Assembly: GCF_030730205.1 (NCBI RefSeq)
Contig: NZ_JANQVQ010000288.1
Coordinates: 1-60,200, forward strand
Direction: 5' to 3'
From: Paraglaciecola sp.
GTDB taxonomy: Bacteria > Pseudomonadota > Gammaproteobacteria > Enterobacterales > Alteromonadaceae
Length of the DNA stretch: 60,200 nucleotides
Notes under the pieces: generated by a model
Seen by the model: the letters and a program-made list of their open reading frames with translations, nothing else
The model's database searches: none
What the model was told of the DNA's origin: nothing
Position numbers and translations under genes: made by a program
In this document: in pieces, positions 1 to 9,325 of the stretch
Numbering within the stretch: the first letter of the stretch is position 1
Layout: each line of letters opens with the position of its first letter

Positions 1-170
1 CAATTGCCTATGTTGATGGCTTTACAGAAAATAGCGGTTTTAAAATAGCCAGTATCGGATTTAAATCTGGACCTGATTTAGGTGGTAAAACCGACGTTAG
101 CGCCCCTAGCTCTTTCGCCCTACTTATTTTAGGCGGCGGTTTAATGGCATGGCGTAGACGCAAAGCCTAA
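1..170 (+). CDS. PEP-CTERM-type surface protein, C-terminal fragment
   Basis: Only the last 55 codons are in the window (frame begins at base 3). The end reads as a short Ser-Ala-Pro-Ser-Ser stretch, a hydrophobic segment (FALLILGGGLMAW) and a terminal Arg-Arg-Arg-Lys-Ala, the tripartite layout of PEP-CTERM sorting signals recognised by exosortases. The canonical Pro-Glu-Pro is replaced by Ala-Pro-Ser, as in relaxed variants. Such proteins are exported, anchored and processed at the cell surface, often in organisms making extracellular polysaccharide. The next gene is the PEP-CTERM-associated TPR protein PrsT, which supports the call. The function of the missing N-terminal part cannot be judged. 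Confidence 0.7.
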   Translation, partial: IAYVDGFTENSGFKIASIGFKSGPDLGGKTDVSAPSSFALLILGGGLMAWRRRKA

Positions 171-192
171 TAAGCAAATTATTTTACAAACT

Positions 193-220
193 AAAAAAGG
201 TGGCTTATGCCACCTTTTTT
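193..220 (+). terminator. Rho-independent terminator after the PEP-CTERM gene
   Basis: A perfect hairpin: A6-GGTGGC, a TTAT loop, then GCCACC-T6. It sits 22 bases after the stop codon. An in-frame ATG of the following gene (base 207) lies in the loop/stem, which argues against that ATG being the real start. Confidence 0.9.
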
Positions 221-266
221 GTTCAAACTCTTGTTATATTTACTCGTAAAACTGAAGTTATTTTTT

Positions 267-3056
267 ATGCCACTAAAACTCATTGCTTTATTCTTTATTC
301 TTATATCCAGTCAATCTAACGCGTTAGCTAGCTCGTTGGGAGACTACGAAAAAGCCTTAACCTCTTATAATGCAAAAAAATACGATGAAGCGTTTATTCA
401 TTTAAAAAATAGCCTGCAACAAGACCCCGACAATTTGGCCGCTAAAATACTAATGGGGCAGATATTGTTGATTAACGGCTATTTAACCGCTGCGGAAGTT
501 GAATTTAACGAGGCCTTACAACAAGGAGCAGATATCAATATTATTGCCGAGCCTTTAGGTAATGCCCTGCTCTTTCAAAATAAATACCAAGAGATTTTGG
601 ATCTCAATTACACCGATAAGCTTATTGTAGAGCAAAAAGTAAAGTGGTTACTTATTCGAGCCACTGCCTGTGTCAGGTTAAAGCAATATGATTGTGCAAC
701 AACAACTTACAACGAAGCGTTAGCGTTAGATGCTAACAGCACCATGTCGTTAAACGGTTTAGCCGCGATTGCCTTGTTTCAAAAAAACTATAAGGCTGCC
801 GAAGGGTTTATTAACCAGTCCATGGCTATTTCACGCACTGAAGCCACAACCTGGCGACAAAAAGGCCAATTATCGCGCGCGATGGGTAACATCGACCAAG
901 CGATAGATGAATTACAACAAGCGCTCAAATTAAACAGCAATGATCCACTGACCTTGCGTAGTTTGGCCGATTTATATTTAGAAAGTAATGACTTTGATGG
1001 GGCTCGAACCTTCGTAAATGAAATTATCGAAAAAACCCCTGATGATCCACTGGCAATATTGTTAAGTAGCTGGTTAGACAGTAAAGACAAAAGCAAACCG
1101 GTAAATAATGAGCGTTTAGACAGGTTGAATAACATACTATCAAGCCTTGGGCCTGATGTTATCGCTGCGCAACCAGAGCTACTTTACATTAGCGGATTAA
1201 CCGCCTTTTTTAATGGAAATACCGAACAAGCGTCTAAAGATTTTGCAAAATACCTAACTAAGAACCCGAATGACATGCAAGCCGTTATTTTGCTCAGTCG
1301 CACTTACATGGCAACGCAGCAAAACAAACAGGCCTTATTATTGTTAGAAAAGTATCAAAGTAAGTTACTTGAAAACTTAGACTCAGCACTTTTACTCGGC
1401 GAGTTATTTATTAACTCTAACCGTGCCTTTAAAGCACAAAGTTTATTAGATGAGCTTGAACCGCTTTACCCTAATGACTCTCGCCTGCAATTATTTAAAA
1501 TTAAACTGATGATGGTGCGGGGTAAACAAGAAGAAGCGTTGGCTATCTTAGACAAGGGTTTAGCACAGAACATCAAAAATCCAACGTATTTGTTCACCTA
1601 CAGTATGCTGAACCTACAAGGGAATAAAAAAGAAAAAGCCCTCGACGGTGCCAATGCCTTAATCAAGTTGTATCCAGATGATGCTAACTTTCTTAATTTG
1701 AAAGCGGGAATTCTTATTCGCTTAAACAAGCTTGATGAGGCCATCGTCTTAATTGAAAAAACCTTGAGTCTTGAGCCTAATTTGTTTCCTGCAAAATTTA
1801 ACTTAGCGTCTATTTATAGCCGCAAGGGCGAGTTGGCTAAATCAAATAACTTAATTGAAAGCTTACTTGCGGTATCACCTACTCACCTGCAAGTTCTAAC
1901 GTTAAAAGCCCATAATTTAGTGGCTGATGGTCAGTTAGATAACGCCATTGCGCTGTATAGCGACATAATTGTATTAAACCCTCGCGATCAGTACGCAAAA
2001 AGTCAGTTGGCTACTATTTATATGCGTATGGGTAACTATGAAAGTGCGTTGTATCATGTTGACCGCTTGTTAGCAGAAAACTTTGATAACGCTGAATATC
2101 AACTGCAAAAAGCACAAATTTTACTGCCTTTAAAACGCTTCACTGAGCTTGATGAAATATTAAAACGGGTCAGTCTGTTTAGTGATTTACCTATTGAGTC
2201 ATTGATACTCACTAGCCAATTACAAAGAGCCATTAAGGATTACACTGGCGCAATTCGCTCACTCACTAGCGCTGAAACATTAGCGCCCAACAATACCTAC
2301 ATCACTCTAGATAAAGTGAAGCTATTGATCGAGTCTTCTCAGCTTGATGAAGCCGCAGCCATTATTAGCCGTATTGAATCAGCTAATCAAAAAAATGCTA
2401 ACTTTTGGCTGATTAAAGCACTGTATGCTAATGCGCTTAAAAGCGAATCAAATGCTGTTAAATATTTAAAAACAGCGTTAGAGCTTGATCCTAATTTTCA
2501 TCAAGCCTTAATTATCTTGTATGACATGAGTATTCGTGGAAGCCAAGAAACAGACTTTGTGAAACAAGCGAGAAAATTGCTTGAGATCAACCCGAAAAAC
2601 ATCTTGGCAAAAAATTTACTGGCGCAGTTTTATTACATACAGCAAGACTTTGCCCAAGCCTCAGCTTTATATAAAGCACTTCTGGAAGCAGAAGTACAAA
2701 TTAACAAGGCAGAAATATACAATAAGCTCGCCATCATGAGCCTAGAAGATGACCTGCAGCAAAGCGCAAACTACATTGAACAGGCCTTTGCATTAAATGA
2801 AAACAACGCCAAAATCCTCGATACTTACGGATGGGTATTAAGCCTGCAAGGCTGGTACGAAGAAGGATTAGGCTTATTGCGCAAAGCCTACGCCCGTGAT
2901 GCAAACAGTCCTGAAATTAGATACCACATCGGTTATACCCTAATTAAATTAGGGCGACTGGAAGAAGCTAAAAATGAACTGACTATGGCTGTTAATGTTC
3001 AACGCCCCTTTTACAATCGCCCTAAAGCACAGGCTTTACTCGATAGTATCAAATAG
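267..3056 (+). CDS. prsT: PEP-CTERM system TPR-repeat protein PrsT
   Basis: A 929-residue protein of tandem tetratricopeptide repeats after an N-terminal signal sequence (MPLKLIALFFILISS, likely cleaved after SNALA). The first repeats (YEKALTSYNAKKYDEAFIHL, then LKNSLQQDPDNLAAKILMGQ) closely resemble the start of PrsT proteins found with exosortase/EPS loci; family members are usually about 900 residues, so it is full length. Many family members are lipoproteins, but no lipobox cysteine is visible here, so it is more likely a periplasmic protein. TPR arrays bind other proteins; a role in export or sorting of PEP-CTERM proteins or polysaccharide is inferred from family context. The longer frame from 207 starts inside the preceding terminator, so 267 is preferred. 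No exosortase gene is in view, so the rest of the system must lie elsewhere. Confidence 0.8.
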   Translation: MPLKLIALFFILISSQSNALASSLGDYEKALTSYNAKKYDEAFIHLKNSLQQDPDNLAAKILMGQILLINGYLTAAEVEFNEALQQGADINIIAEPLGNALLFQNKYQEILDLNYTDKLIVEQKVKWLLIRATACVRLKQYDCATTTYNEALALDANSTMSLNGLAAIALFQKNYKAAEGFINQSMAISRTEATTWRQKGQLSRAMGNIDQAIDELQQALKLNSNDPLTLRSLADLYLESNDFDGARTFVNEIIEKTPDDPLAILLSSWLDSKDKSKPVNNERLDRLNNILSSLGPDVIAAQPELLYISGLTAFFNGNTEQASKDFAKYLTKNPNDMQAVILLSRTYMATQQNKQALLLLEKYQSKLLENLDSALLLGELFINSNRAFKAQSLLDELEPLYPNDSRLQLFKIKLMMVRGKQEEALAILDKGLAQNIKNPTYLFTYSMLNLQGNKKEKALDGANALIKLYPDDANFLNLKAGILIRLNKLDEAIVLIEKTLSLEPNLFPAKFNLASIYSRKGELAKSNNLIESLLAVSPTHLQVLTLKAHNLVADGQLDNAIALYSDIIVLNPRDQYAKSQLATIYMRMGNYESALYHVDRLLAENFDNAEYQLQKAQILLPLKRFTELDEILKRVSLFSDLPIESLILTSQLQRAIKDYTGAIRSLTSAETLAPNNTYITLDKVKLLIESSQLDEAAAIISRIESANQKNANFWLIKALYANALKSESNAVKYLKTALELDPNFHQALIILYDMSIRGSQETDFVKQARKLLEINPKNILAKNLLAQFYYIQQDFAQASALYKALLEAEVQINKAEIYNKLAIMSLEDDLQQSANYIEQAFALNENNAKILDTYGWVLSLQGWYEEGLGLLRKAYARDANSPEIRYHIGYTLIKLGRLEEAKNELTMAVNVQRPFYNRPKAQALLDSIK

Positions 3057-3078
3057 TGCAGTTAATAAACCCGCTTTA

Positions 3079-3115
3079 AATGTGTCCCGTTTAGCCATGC
3101 TAAATGGGACACATT
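3079..3115. terminator. Long inverted repeat between convergent prsT and clpB
   Basis: A 17-base arm (starting AATGTGTCCC) pairs with its complement across a 3-base CAT loop, with a single G-T mismatch. It sits between the stop codons of two convergent genes and could end transcription from both sides, but neither flank has a real T-run, so a rho-independent mechanism is not clear. Confidence 0.5.
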
Positions 3116-3120
3116 ACTCA

Positions 3121-5691
3121 CTAAATAATCGTGAATTGCTGGTCTTTTACATCAATTTTAACCACACCATCAACACCTAGGGTGCCGCCTAATAGCATTT
3201 GCGCTAAGGGGTTTTCAATTTCAGTTTGGATGGCACGTTTTAAGGGTCTGGCTCCAAATACTGGATCAAAACCGGCCTCTGCGAGTTTATCAAGAGCCGC
3301 ATGACTGAGTTCCAACTTAAATCCTTTAACCGCAAGTCGTTCACGTAGTGACAACAATTGAATTTTAGCAATGGATTTAATTTGTTCACGCCCGAGTGGA
3401 TGGAACACCACGGCATCATCGATTCGATTTAAAAATTCGGGTCTAAAGTGCTGCCCTACTTCGCCCATCACTAAGGCTTTCATTTGCTCGTAGTTATTGG
3501 TGCGATTAGATTCTTGAATAATATCAGAGCCCAGATTCGAGGTCATGATGATCACGGTATTTTTAAAATCAACCGTACGGCCTTGTCCATCGGTTAAACG
3601 ACCATCATCAAGCACTTGCAACAGTATATTAAATACATCGGGATGGGCTTTTTCTACCTCATCAAGCAAAATCACTGAATAGGGTTTACGGCGTACCGCT
3701 TCGGTTAAATAGCCGCCTTCTTCGTAACCTACGTAGCCAGGAGGGGCACCTACCATACGAGCGACAGAGTGTTTTTCCATAAACTCTGACATATCGATGC
3801 GTATCATGGCATCTTCGGTATCAAACAAAAAGCCAGCTAAGGTTTTACATAATTCTGTTTTACCCACTCCTGTTGGCCCTAAAAACAAAAAAGAACCAAT
3901 GGGACGATTAGGATCAGAGAGGCCAGCGCGAGAACGTCTGATGGCATTGGACACCGCGTTTACAGCCTCGGCTTGACCTACTACTCGTTTGTGTAGCGCG
4001 CTCTCCATAGACAGCAGTTTTTCTTTTTCGCCTTCTAGCATTTTGGATACGGGAATGCCGGTCCATCGGGATAACACATCGGCAATTTCGTTTTCAGTCA
4101 CTTTATTTTTTAATAAAGTGGTCTCAACGTTTTCGGTTTCGCTGGCGAGTTCTAATTTGCTTTCAAGTTCAGGAATTCGGCCATATTGTAGTTCAGACAT
4201 GCGACTAAGGTCAGAGGCTCGACGGGCAATCTCTAAGTCCAGTTTTGCTTGCTCTAATTCGGAACGAATGTTTTGTGTGCCTTGCATGGCTTGTTTTTCA
4301 GATAACCAAACGGTTTCTAGATCTGAAAATTTATGCTCTGCTTGCTCACGTTCAATTTCAATGAGCTCTAGTCGTTTATGACTGGCCTCGTCTTTTTCTT
4401 TAGACAGCGCTTGTTCTTCTAGTTTGAGCTGGATAATACGTCTTTCTAACTTATCCATTTCTTCCGGTTTAGAGTCCATCTGCAAGCGAATACTCGAAGC
4501 GGCTTCATCGATTAAATCGATGGCTTTATCCGGTAACTGACGATCACTGATGTAGCGGTGTGATAAGGACGCTGCGGCAACAATAGCAGGATCAGTAATT
4601 TCTACCGAATGGTGAAGCTCATAACGCTCTTTTAAACCACGTAATATTGCGATGGTGTCTTCTACACTGGGCTGTTCGACCAATACTTTTTGGAATCGGC
4701 GCTCTAAGGCCGCATCTTTTTCAATATATTGGCGGTATTCATTTAGCGTTGTGGCACCTACACAATGCAGTTCGCCCCTTGCTAACGCGGGCTTGAGCAT
4801 ATTGCCTGCATCCATGGCACCTTCACCTTTGCCAGCACCCACCATGGTGTGCAATTCGTCGATAAACAGGATGACTCGACCCTCTTCTTTAGCCAATTCA
4901 TTAAGCACTGCTTTGAGTCGTTCTTCAAATTCCCCGCGAAATTTCGCGCCCGCGATTAAAGAGCCCATATCTAAAGACAACACTCGTTTATTCTTAAGTC
5001 CTTCAGGTACTTCACCATTGATAATACGCTGGGCTAAGCCTTCGGCAATGGCTGTTTTACCCACACCAGGTTCGCCAATTAAGACCGGGTTATTTTTTGT
5101 CCGGCGTTGCAATACCTGGATAGTGCGACGTATTTCATCATCGCGGCCGATGACTGGGTCGAGTTTGCCCTGCTCAGCGCGTTCGGTTAAGTCTGTGGTG
5201 AATTTATCCAGCGCTTGACGGACATCTTCGGCGTTTTGATCGGTCACTTTTTGACCGCCACGCATTTTTTCAATGGCTTTTTCGATTTTGTCTTGGTCAG
5301 CGCCAAATTGTTTGAGTATGTCGCCTAAACGTCCTTTATCTTGCAAAGCGGCAAGCACAAAAATTTCTGAGGTGATGTACTGGTCTTTGCGCTTTTGCGC
5401 AATTTTGTCACTTAAATTAAGCAGTACCACGGTGTCTTTGCTTAATTGTACATCGCCGCCCACGCCATCAACACGGGGCACCTTGTCTAAAGCTTCAGCT
5501 AAGGCAGAACGTAAGCCATTTACATTTAGCTGAGCTTGGTCAAACAAAGAACGAACCGAACCGCCCTGCTGATTTAACAACGCGCTCAGTAGATGCACCG
5601 GTTCGATATACTGATGATCTCGGCCTAAAGCTAAAGATTGTGCCTCAGAAAGGGCCATTTGTAATTTACTGGTAAAACGGTCTAATTGCAT
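3121..5691 (-). CDS. clpB: ATP-dependent disaggregase ClpB
   Basis: An 856-residue Hsp100 chaperone that, with DnaK, pulls polypeptides out of aggregates after heat stress in the cytoplasm. Visible in order: N-terminal substrate domain ([20 protein letters not shown]), first AAA+ module with Walker A GEPGVGKT, the long coiled-coil middle domain (about residues 410-520), and second AAA+ module with Walker A GPTGVGKT. Length matches E. coli ClpB (857). The frame extends 14 codons upstream, but the start at 5691 matches the family N-terminus and has a GGAG ribosome site 8 bases before it. A sigma-32-like promoter lies about 60 bases upstream. The order rluD-pgeF-clpB is conserved with E. coli. 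Confidence 0.97.
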   Translation of the reverse strand: MQLDRFTSKLQMALSEAQSLALGRDHQYIEPVHLLSALLNQQGGSVRSLFDQAQLNVNGLRSALAEALDKVPRVDGVGGDVQLSKDTVVLLNLSDKIAQKRKDQYITSEIFVLAALQDKGRLGDILKQFGADQDKIEKAIEKMRGGQKVTDQNAEDVRQALDKFTTDLTERAEQGKLDPVIGRDDEIRRTIQVLQRRTKNNPVLIGEPGVGKTAIAEGLAQRIINGEVPEGLKNKRVLSLDMGSLIAGAKFRGEFEERLKAVLNELAKEEGRVILFIDELHTMVGAGKGEGAMDAGNMLKPALARGELHCVGATTLNEYRQYIEKDAALERRFQKVLVEQPSVEDTIAILRGLKERYELHHSVEITDPAIVAAASLSHRYISDRQLPDKAIDLIDEAASSIRLQMDSKPEEMDKLERRIIQLKLEEQALSKEKDEASHKRLELIEIEREQAEHKFSDLETVWLSEKQAMQGTQNIRSELEQAKLDLEIARRASDLSRMSELQYGRIPELESKLELASETENVETTLLKNKVTENEIADVLSRWTGIPVSKMLEGEKEKLLSMESALHKRVVGQAEAVNAVSNAIRRSRAGLSDPNRPIGSFLFLGPTGVGKTELCKTLAGFLFDTEDAMIRIDMSEFMEKHSVARMVGAPPGYVGYEEGGYLTEAVRRKPYSVILLDEVEKAHPDVFNILLQVLDDGRLTDGQGRTVDFKNTVIIMTSNLGSDIIQESNRTNNYEQMKALVMGEVGQHFRPEFLNRIDDAVVFHPLGREQIKSIAKIQLLSLRERLAVKGFKLELSHAALDKLAEAGFDPVFGARPLKRAIQTEIENPLAQMLLGGTLGVDGVVKIDVKDQQFTII

Positions 5692-5752
5692 ATTAGGACT
5701 CCAAATGCGGGTAAACCCTGGTCGAATGACCATTAAAACTAAGTTGTTCTAG

Positions 5753-5781
5753 TTATGGGTATAAAATGACCACATTTCAAG
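5753..5781 (-). promoter_or_regulatory. Heat-shock (sigma-32) promoter of clpB
   Basis: On the minus strand an exact -35 CTTGAAA (5781-5775), a 14-base spacer and a -10 ACCCATAA (5760-5753) match the sigma-32 consensus CTTGAAA/CCCCATnT closely. It lies about 60 bases before the chosen clpB start, as expected for a heat-shock gene. Confidence 0.8.
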
Positions 5782-5830
5782 TAAGGTTATACAAGATAGA
5801 AGGGTGAGAAACACAAAATAACAAGGGAGT

Positions 5831-5844
5831 TTGATCTTAATCAA
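5831..5844. promoter_or_regulatory. FNR-type palindrome upstream of clpB
   Basis: TTGAT-CTTA-ATCAA is a perfect match to the FNR/EtrA consensus TTGATnnnnATCAA. It lies in the pgeF-clpB gap, about 50 bases beyond the sigma-32 -35 element, so it could serve another clpB promoter or be coincidental. Binding is not shown. Confidence 0.45.
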
Positions 5845-5888
5845 ACAAGGAACGTTATGCGAGCACACCGCTCGCTAGGCATTCATGT

Positions 5889-6650
5889 TTAGGATATGTA
5901 GATGGAAGTCACTATTCTGCCTGTAGTGCTTAAGCCTTGGTGAGTCGCACGGCGATGAGAGAAAAACAAATCAGCATGCTTATACGTACAATACTCTCCA
6001 CCACTGATATTGTGTAACCCCATCGCGACTAACTTTGCTCGGGCAATGGCATACAAATCTGCTAAGTACTTAGCTTGGTTAGCTGAATAATTTGACGAGG
6101 GCATGAATGCTTCTGGAAAATCAGCAAAGCTGTGTTTCACATCTGCGCCCACTTCAAAATATTGTTGACTAATAGCAGGGCCGAGCCAAGCAAACATAGA
6201 CGAGGTATCACAGGCTAATTTGTCGATGGTTTTTTCAATGATATTATTAGCTAATCCCCGCCAGCCAGCATGCACAGCGGCAACTTTTGTACCTTGGGCA
6301 TTGCACAACAACAGCGGTAAACAATCAGCTGTCATAACGGCACAAACCTGATTTTTGTGTGACGTAAAACACGCGTCAGCGCCAGGTAACTTAGCATCTG
6401 CACTGGCGGAATGTTCATGGGGTAATTCAAGACAGATATCGCTGTGTATTTGGTTGAGCCAATGATAGTGCTGAAAATTAGGTAGTTTGCTGCGATTTTT
6501 TTCAACTACTTGTGGGTCATCGCCAACGTGCTGCGCCACATTTAACGAGTCGAAAGGAGGGGATGATTCCCCTCCTCCACGGCAACTGGTGTAGGCCACA
6601 ATATGAGGTGGTACCTTCCAATCAGGTTTAATAAAATTTGGCAAGGCCAA
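5889..6650 (-). CDS. pgeF: Peptidoglycan editing factor PgeF (YfiH/laccase-domain family)
   Basis: A 253-residue protein of the DUF152/YfiH family, once annotated as polyphenol oxidase. Family members have been linked to keeping non-canonical residues such as serine out of peptidoglycan stems, and some act as purine nucleoside phosphorylases. The conserved metal/active-site blocks TADCLPLLL and AAVHAGWRGL are present, and a late conserved Cys/His region follows (GGEYCTYKHADLFFSHRR). The start lies 2 bases after the rluD stop codon, so the two are almost certainly co-transcribed; clpB follows downstream with its own heat-shock promoter. Confidence 0.92.
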   Translation of the reverse strand: MALPNFIKPDWKVPPHIVAYTSCRGGGESSPPFDSLNVAQHVGDDPQVVEKNRSKLPNFQHYHWLNQIHSDICLELPHEHSASADAKLPGADACFTSHKNQVCAVMTADCLPLLLCNAQGTKVAAVHAGWRGLANNIIEKTIDKLACDTSSMFAWLGPAISQQYFEVGADVKHSFADFPEAFMPSSNYSANQAKYLADLYAIARAKLVAMGLHNISGGEYCTYKHADLFFSHRRATHQGLSTTGRIVTSIYIS

Positions 6651-6652
6651 GC

Positions 6653-7636
6653 TTATACATCTCCACTGCCGTTAATGGTTTTGTCTTCACGAATGACTGA
6701 TAGCAAATGCACAAAATCATCTGGTAAAGGCGCCTGCCAGCTCATCCAATCACCCGTCACAGGATGCACTAACTCTAATTGGACAGCATGTAGGGCTTGA
6801 CGACGAAAAGCTCTCAGTGTTTCGATAAATTCTGGACTAGCTGATTTTGGCGGACGTGGTCTGCCACCATAGCTAATATCACCCACTAATGGATAACGAA
6901 TATGCGACATGTGTACGCGAATTTGATGGGTACGACCCGATTCTAATTTTAATCTGACATAGGTGTGAGCACGGAACTTCTCTTTCACTCGATAGTGAGT
7001 CACCGCTGGTTTACCAGATTCAACCACGGCCATGTTCACTCGTTTTGTCGGGTGTCTGCCAATAGGGGCATCAACCGTTCCACCAGCAACCATAGTGCCA
7101 TACACAATGGCTTCGTATTCGCGACTGACTTCTCTGGCTTGAAGCTGCTCAACTAAATGAGTTTGCGCTATGATATTTTTAGCTACCACCATTAACCCCG
7201 TGGTGTCTTTGTCTAATCGATGCACAATACCTGCTCGTGGCACATTAGCGATTTGAGGTGCGTGGTTTAACAAGGCATTTAAAATTGTGCCGCTAGAATT
7301 CCCCGCGCCCGGATGAACAACTAAATTAGCCGGTTTGTTAATCACCAGAATATCATCGTCTTCATAGACGATATCAAGTTTGATATTTTGTCCTTCATGA
7401 CGAACTTGAACTTCTATTACTGCATTGATCTCAACGAGCTCTTCTCCCACTAATTTTTCACGTGGCGTATTGGCTATTTGCTCGTTTACTTTAACGCAAT
7501 CACTTAAAATCCATTCTTTTAAGCGAGAACGTGAATAATCAGGGAACATTTCGGCTAAAGCTTGATCTAAGCGTTTGCCGAATAAATCTTGCGGTACACT
7601 TGCTTGCAAATGAATTTTTTCACTGTGGGTAGACAT
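6653..7636 (-). CDS. rluD: 23S rRNA pseudouridine(1911/1915/1917) synthase RluD
   Basis: Makes three pseudouridines in helix 69 of 23S rRNA during large-subunit assembly. The N-terminus has an S4 RNA-binding domain (RLDQALAEMFPDYSRSRLKE), followed by the RluA-type catalytic domain with the motif GIVHRLDKDTTGLMVVAKN, whose Asp is the catalytic residue, and a late RTHQIRVHM block. From the start at 7636 the protein has 327 residues, like E. coli RluD (326). The open frame reaches 7687, but the extra 17 residues are not part of the family. Divergent from bamD and followed by pgeF, the same arrangement as in E. coli. Confidence 0.95.
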   Translation of the reverse strand: MSTHSEKIHLQASVPQDLFGKRLDQALAEMFPDYSRSRLKEWILSDCVKVNEQIANTPREKLVGEELVEINAVIEVQVRHEGQNIKLDIVYEDDDILVINKPANLVVHPGAGNSSGTILNALLNHAPQIANVPRAGIVHRLDKDTTGLMVVAKNIIAQTHLVEQLQAREVSREYEAIVYGTMVAGGTVDAPIGRHPTKRVNMAVVESGKPAVTHYRVKEKFRAHTYVRLKLESGRTHQIRVHMSHIRYPLVGDISYGGRPRPPKSASPEFIETLRAFRRQALHAVQLELVHPVTGDWMSWQAPLPDDFVHLLSVIREDKTINGSGDV

Positions 7637-7804
7637 ACAATTAGGATCCAATAAGGTTACATGACGATTTATATGTGCATAGCCCAAAGTGCTGGGGTAG
7701 AATGCGCAACAATGATCGATAAACGTCTATTCTAACGGATTTTTGATACTCAATGAATGGCATATCAAGTATCACCTATATAAATAAGAGTAATTAGAGA
7801 CAAT

Positions 7805-8572
7805 ATGACCAATAGTTCACGAATAAATACATTAATACTGGGAGGCATGCTTGCTTTAATGGCAGGTTGTTCTTCATCTCCTGATGATCAAGATATCGTT
7901 ATTGGCAATCGCGGCGAACAAGCTCTGTATCAAGATGCCAAAGAAAAAATGAAATTAGGCAATTTTAATGCTGCGACTGCAACACTGAGTGCACTTGATT
8001 CTAAATACCCTTTTGGCCCGTTTTCACACCAAGTACAACTTGATTTGATTTATAGCTATTACAAATCGGGCAAGACCCAAGAGGCCATTGCCACTATTGA
8101 TCGTTTCACCCGCTTAAATCCCAATCATTCAGATGTTGATTACGCAATTTATATGCGCGGATTAACTAACATGGAGGCGGATAAAAACTTGTTTCAAGAG
8201 CTTGTTGGAATTGACCGCTCTGACAGAGATCCAAGTAAATCAAGAGAGGCCTTTGAAGATTTCAGACGCTTGATTGAAAAATACCCTGAAAGTAAATATG
8301 CGGCTGATGCGCAAAAAAGAATGTTGCACATTAAAAACCGCTTAGCAAAGTATGAAATTGCCATCGCGCGTTTTTATATGCGCCGTGAGGCTTTTGTGGC
8401 CGCCGCTAATAGAGGTCGTTACGTACTTGAGTATTATTCTGATACCTCGCACGTACAAGAAGCATTAGAAATCATGGTTGAATGTTACGACCAATTAAAA
8501 TTAGAAGAGCTGAAAGTGAATGCGATGAAAACCTTGAAGCTAAATTACCCCAATAGCAGTTTTATCAGCTGA
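7805..8572 (+). CDS. bamD: Outer-membrane assembly lipoprotein BamD
   Basis: Essential lipoprotein of the BAM complex that inserts beta-barrel proteins in the outer membrane. It has a signal peptide with lipobox LMAGC (Cys22), then five TPR-like repeats typical of BamD (for instance LYQDAKEKMKLGNFNAA and LEELKVNAMKTLKLNYPNS). At 255 residues it is close to E. coli BamD (245). It is divergent from rluD with a gap of about 170 bases that must hold both promoters, and is followed by a strong terminator. Confidence 0.95.
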   Translation: MTNSSRINTLILGGMLALMAGCSSSPDDQDIVIGNRGEQALYQDAKEKMKLGNFNAATATLSALDSKYPFGPFSHQVQLDLIYSYYKSGKTQEAIATIDRFTRLNPNHSDVDYAIYMRGLTNMEADKNLFQELVGIDRSDRDPSKSREAFEDFRRLIEKYPESKYAADAQKRMLHIKNRLAKYEIAIARFYMRREAFVAAANRGRYVLEYYSDTSHVQEALEIMVECYDQLKLEELKVNAMKTLKLNYPNSSFIS

Positions 8573-8594
8573 TTGTCTGAATTAATTGAGACAT

Positions 8595-8628
8595 AAAAAA
8601 ACGCGCTAATCAGAAGCGCGTTTTTTTT
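8595..8628. terminator. Bidirectional terminator between bamD and chrR
   Basis: A7, stem ACGCGCT, a 7-base loop, AGCGCGT and T8. The A-run on one side and T-run on the other let it serve both bamD (plus strand) and the convergent sigma/chrR unit (minus strand). Confidence 0.9.
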
Positions 8629-8641
8629 GTTTGATCATTTA

Positions 8642-9325
8642 CTAAAAAAATAAATGGCTGAATGGGTTCAACAGTCTGGCTATACCCGAAGTGAAATACA
8701 GCGGCTTATCGACGATGGTAAACACTAAACAACCTTCGTCTGCTTCAGAATGAGGCAAATGATTATGGGTACCATCAAGCAAAGTAAAATCGCCGCAATC
8801 GTAATTTGCAACGCCATCTCCATACTGCCCATCGATCACTAGCGTCATCTCTGAACCTTTATGAGTGTGCTCTGGAACCTTGCCTCCCTTCTCCATGTAT
8901 ATAAAGTTGGCCTTGCCCATACACCCTAAATCAACTGGAGCTTGCCATAACTTGCCTACTAAACGAGACCAATTACCTGTGTGCTTAGCATATCGTTTCA
9001 AGGTCCTGGGCAATACAAAACGCTTACCTTCAAGCTCGATGTCGAAATGACTCAAGCCAGATCCTTCGAAAGGTGAGTCTGCGATTAGCGTTTTTTGTTG
9101 CTGAGGCAACTGGGTGATGCGAGAAAACATTTTGTCAAGCTCGGGTGTTCTGGCCACCGGCGAACTAAATGCATCAATGGTTTCTACATGTTGTAATTTC
9201 AAACACTTAGCTTGGCACTCTGCACATAGATCCGTATGAGCTGAGATCATTAGCGCTAGAGTTGGCTCACACACACCAGAGACAAAAGCATTTAACTGTT
9301 GCGAGGTTGGATGGTGCTTAATCAT
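8642..9325 (-). CDS. chrR: ChrR-type zinc anti-sigma factor with cupin domain
   Basis: Two-domain anti-sigma factor that holds its partner sigma inactive until a signal such as singlet oxygen releases it. The N-terminal anti-sigma domain carries the zinc motif H-x3-C-x2-C (His30, Cys34, Cys37) plus early histidines (His4/His5). The C-terminal half is a cupin with the signature VPEHTHKGSEMTLVIDG. The start at 9325 overlaps the end of the sigma gene by 8 bases, indicating translational coupling; a further in-frame ATG lies at 9334. This sigma/anti-sigma pair resembles Rhodobacter sphaeroides RpoE-ChrR. Confidence 0.9.
   Translation of the reverse strand: MIKHHPTSQQLNAFVSGVCEPTLALMISAHTDLCAECQAKCLKLQHVETIDAFSSPVARTPELDKMFSRITQLPQQQKTLIADSPFEGSGLSHFDIELEGKRFVLPRTLKRYAKHTGNWSRLVGKLWQAPVDLGCMGKANFIYMEKGGKVPEHTHKGSEMTLVIDGQYGDGVANYDCGDFTLLDGTHNHLPHSEADEGCLVFTIVDKPLYFTSGIARLLNPFSHLFF

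Noticed and set aside
207-266. N-terminal extension of prsT from the first ATG
   Set aside because: The ATG lies in the terminator hairpin of the previous gene, and the extension puts a second hydrophobic stretch before a normal signal peptide.
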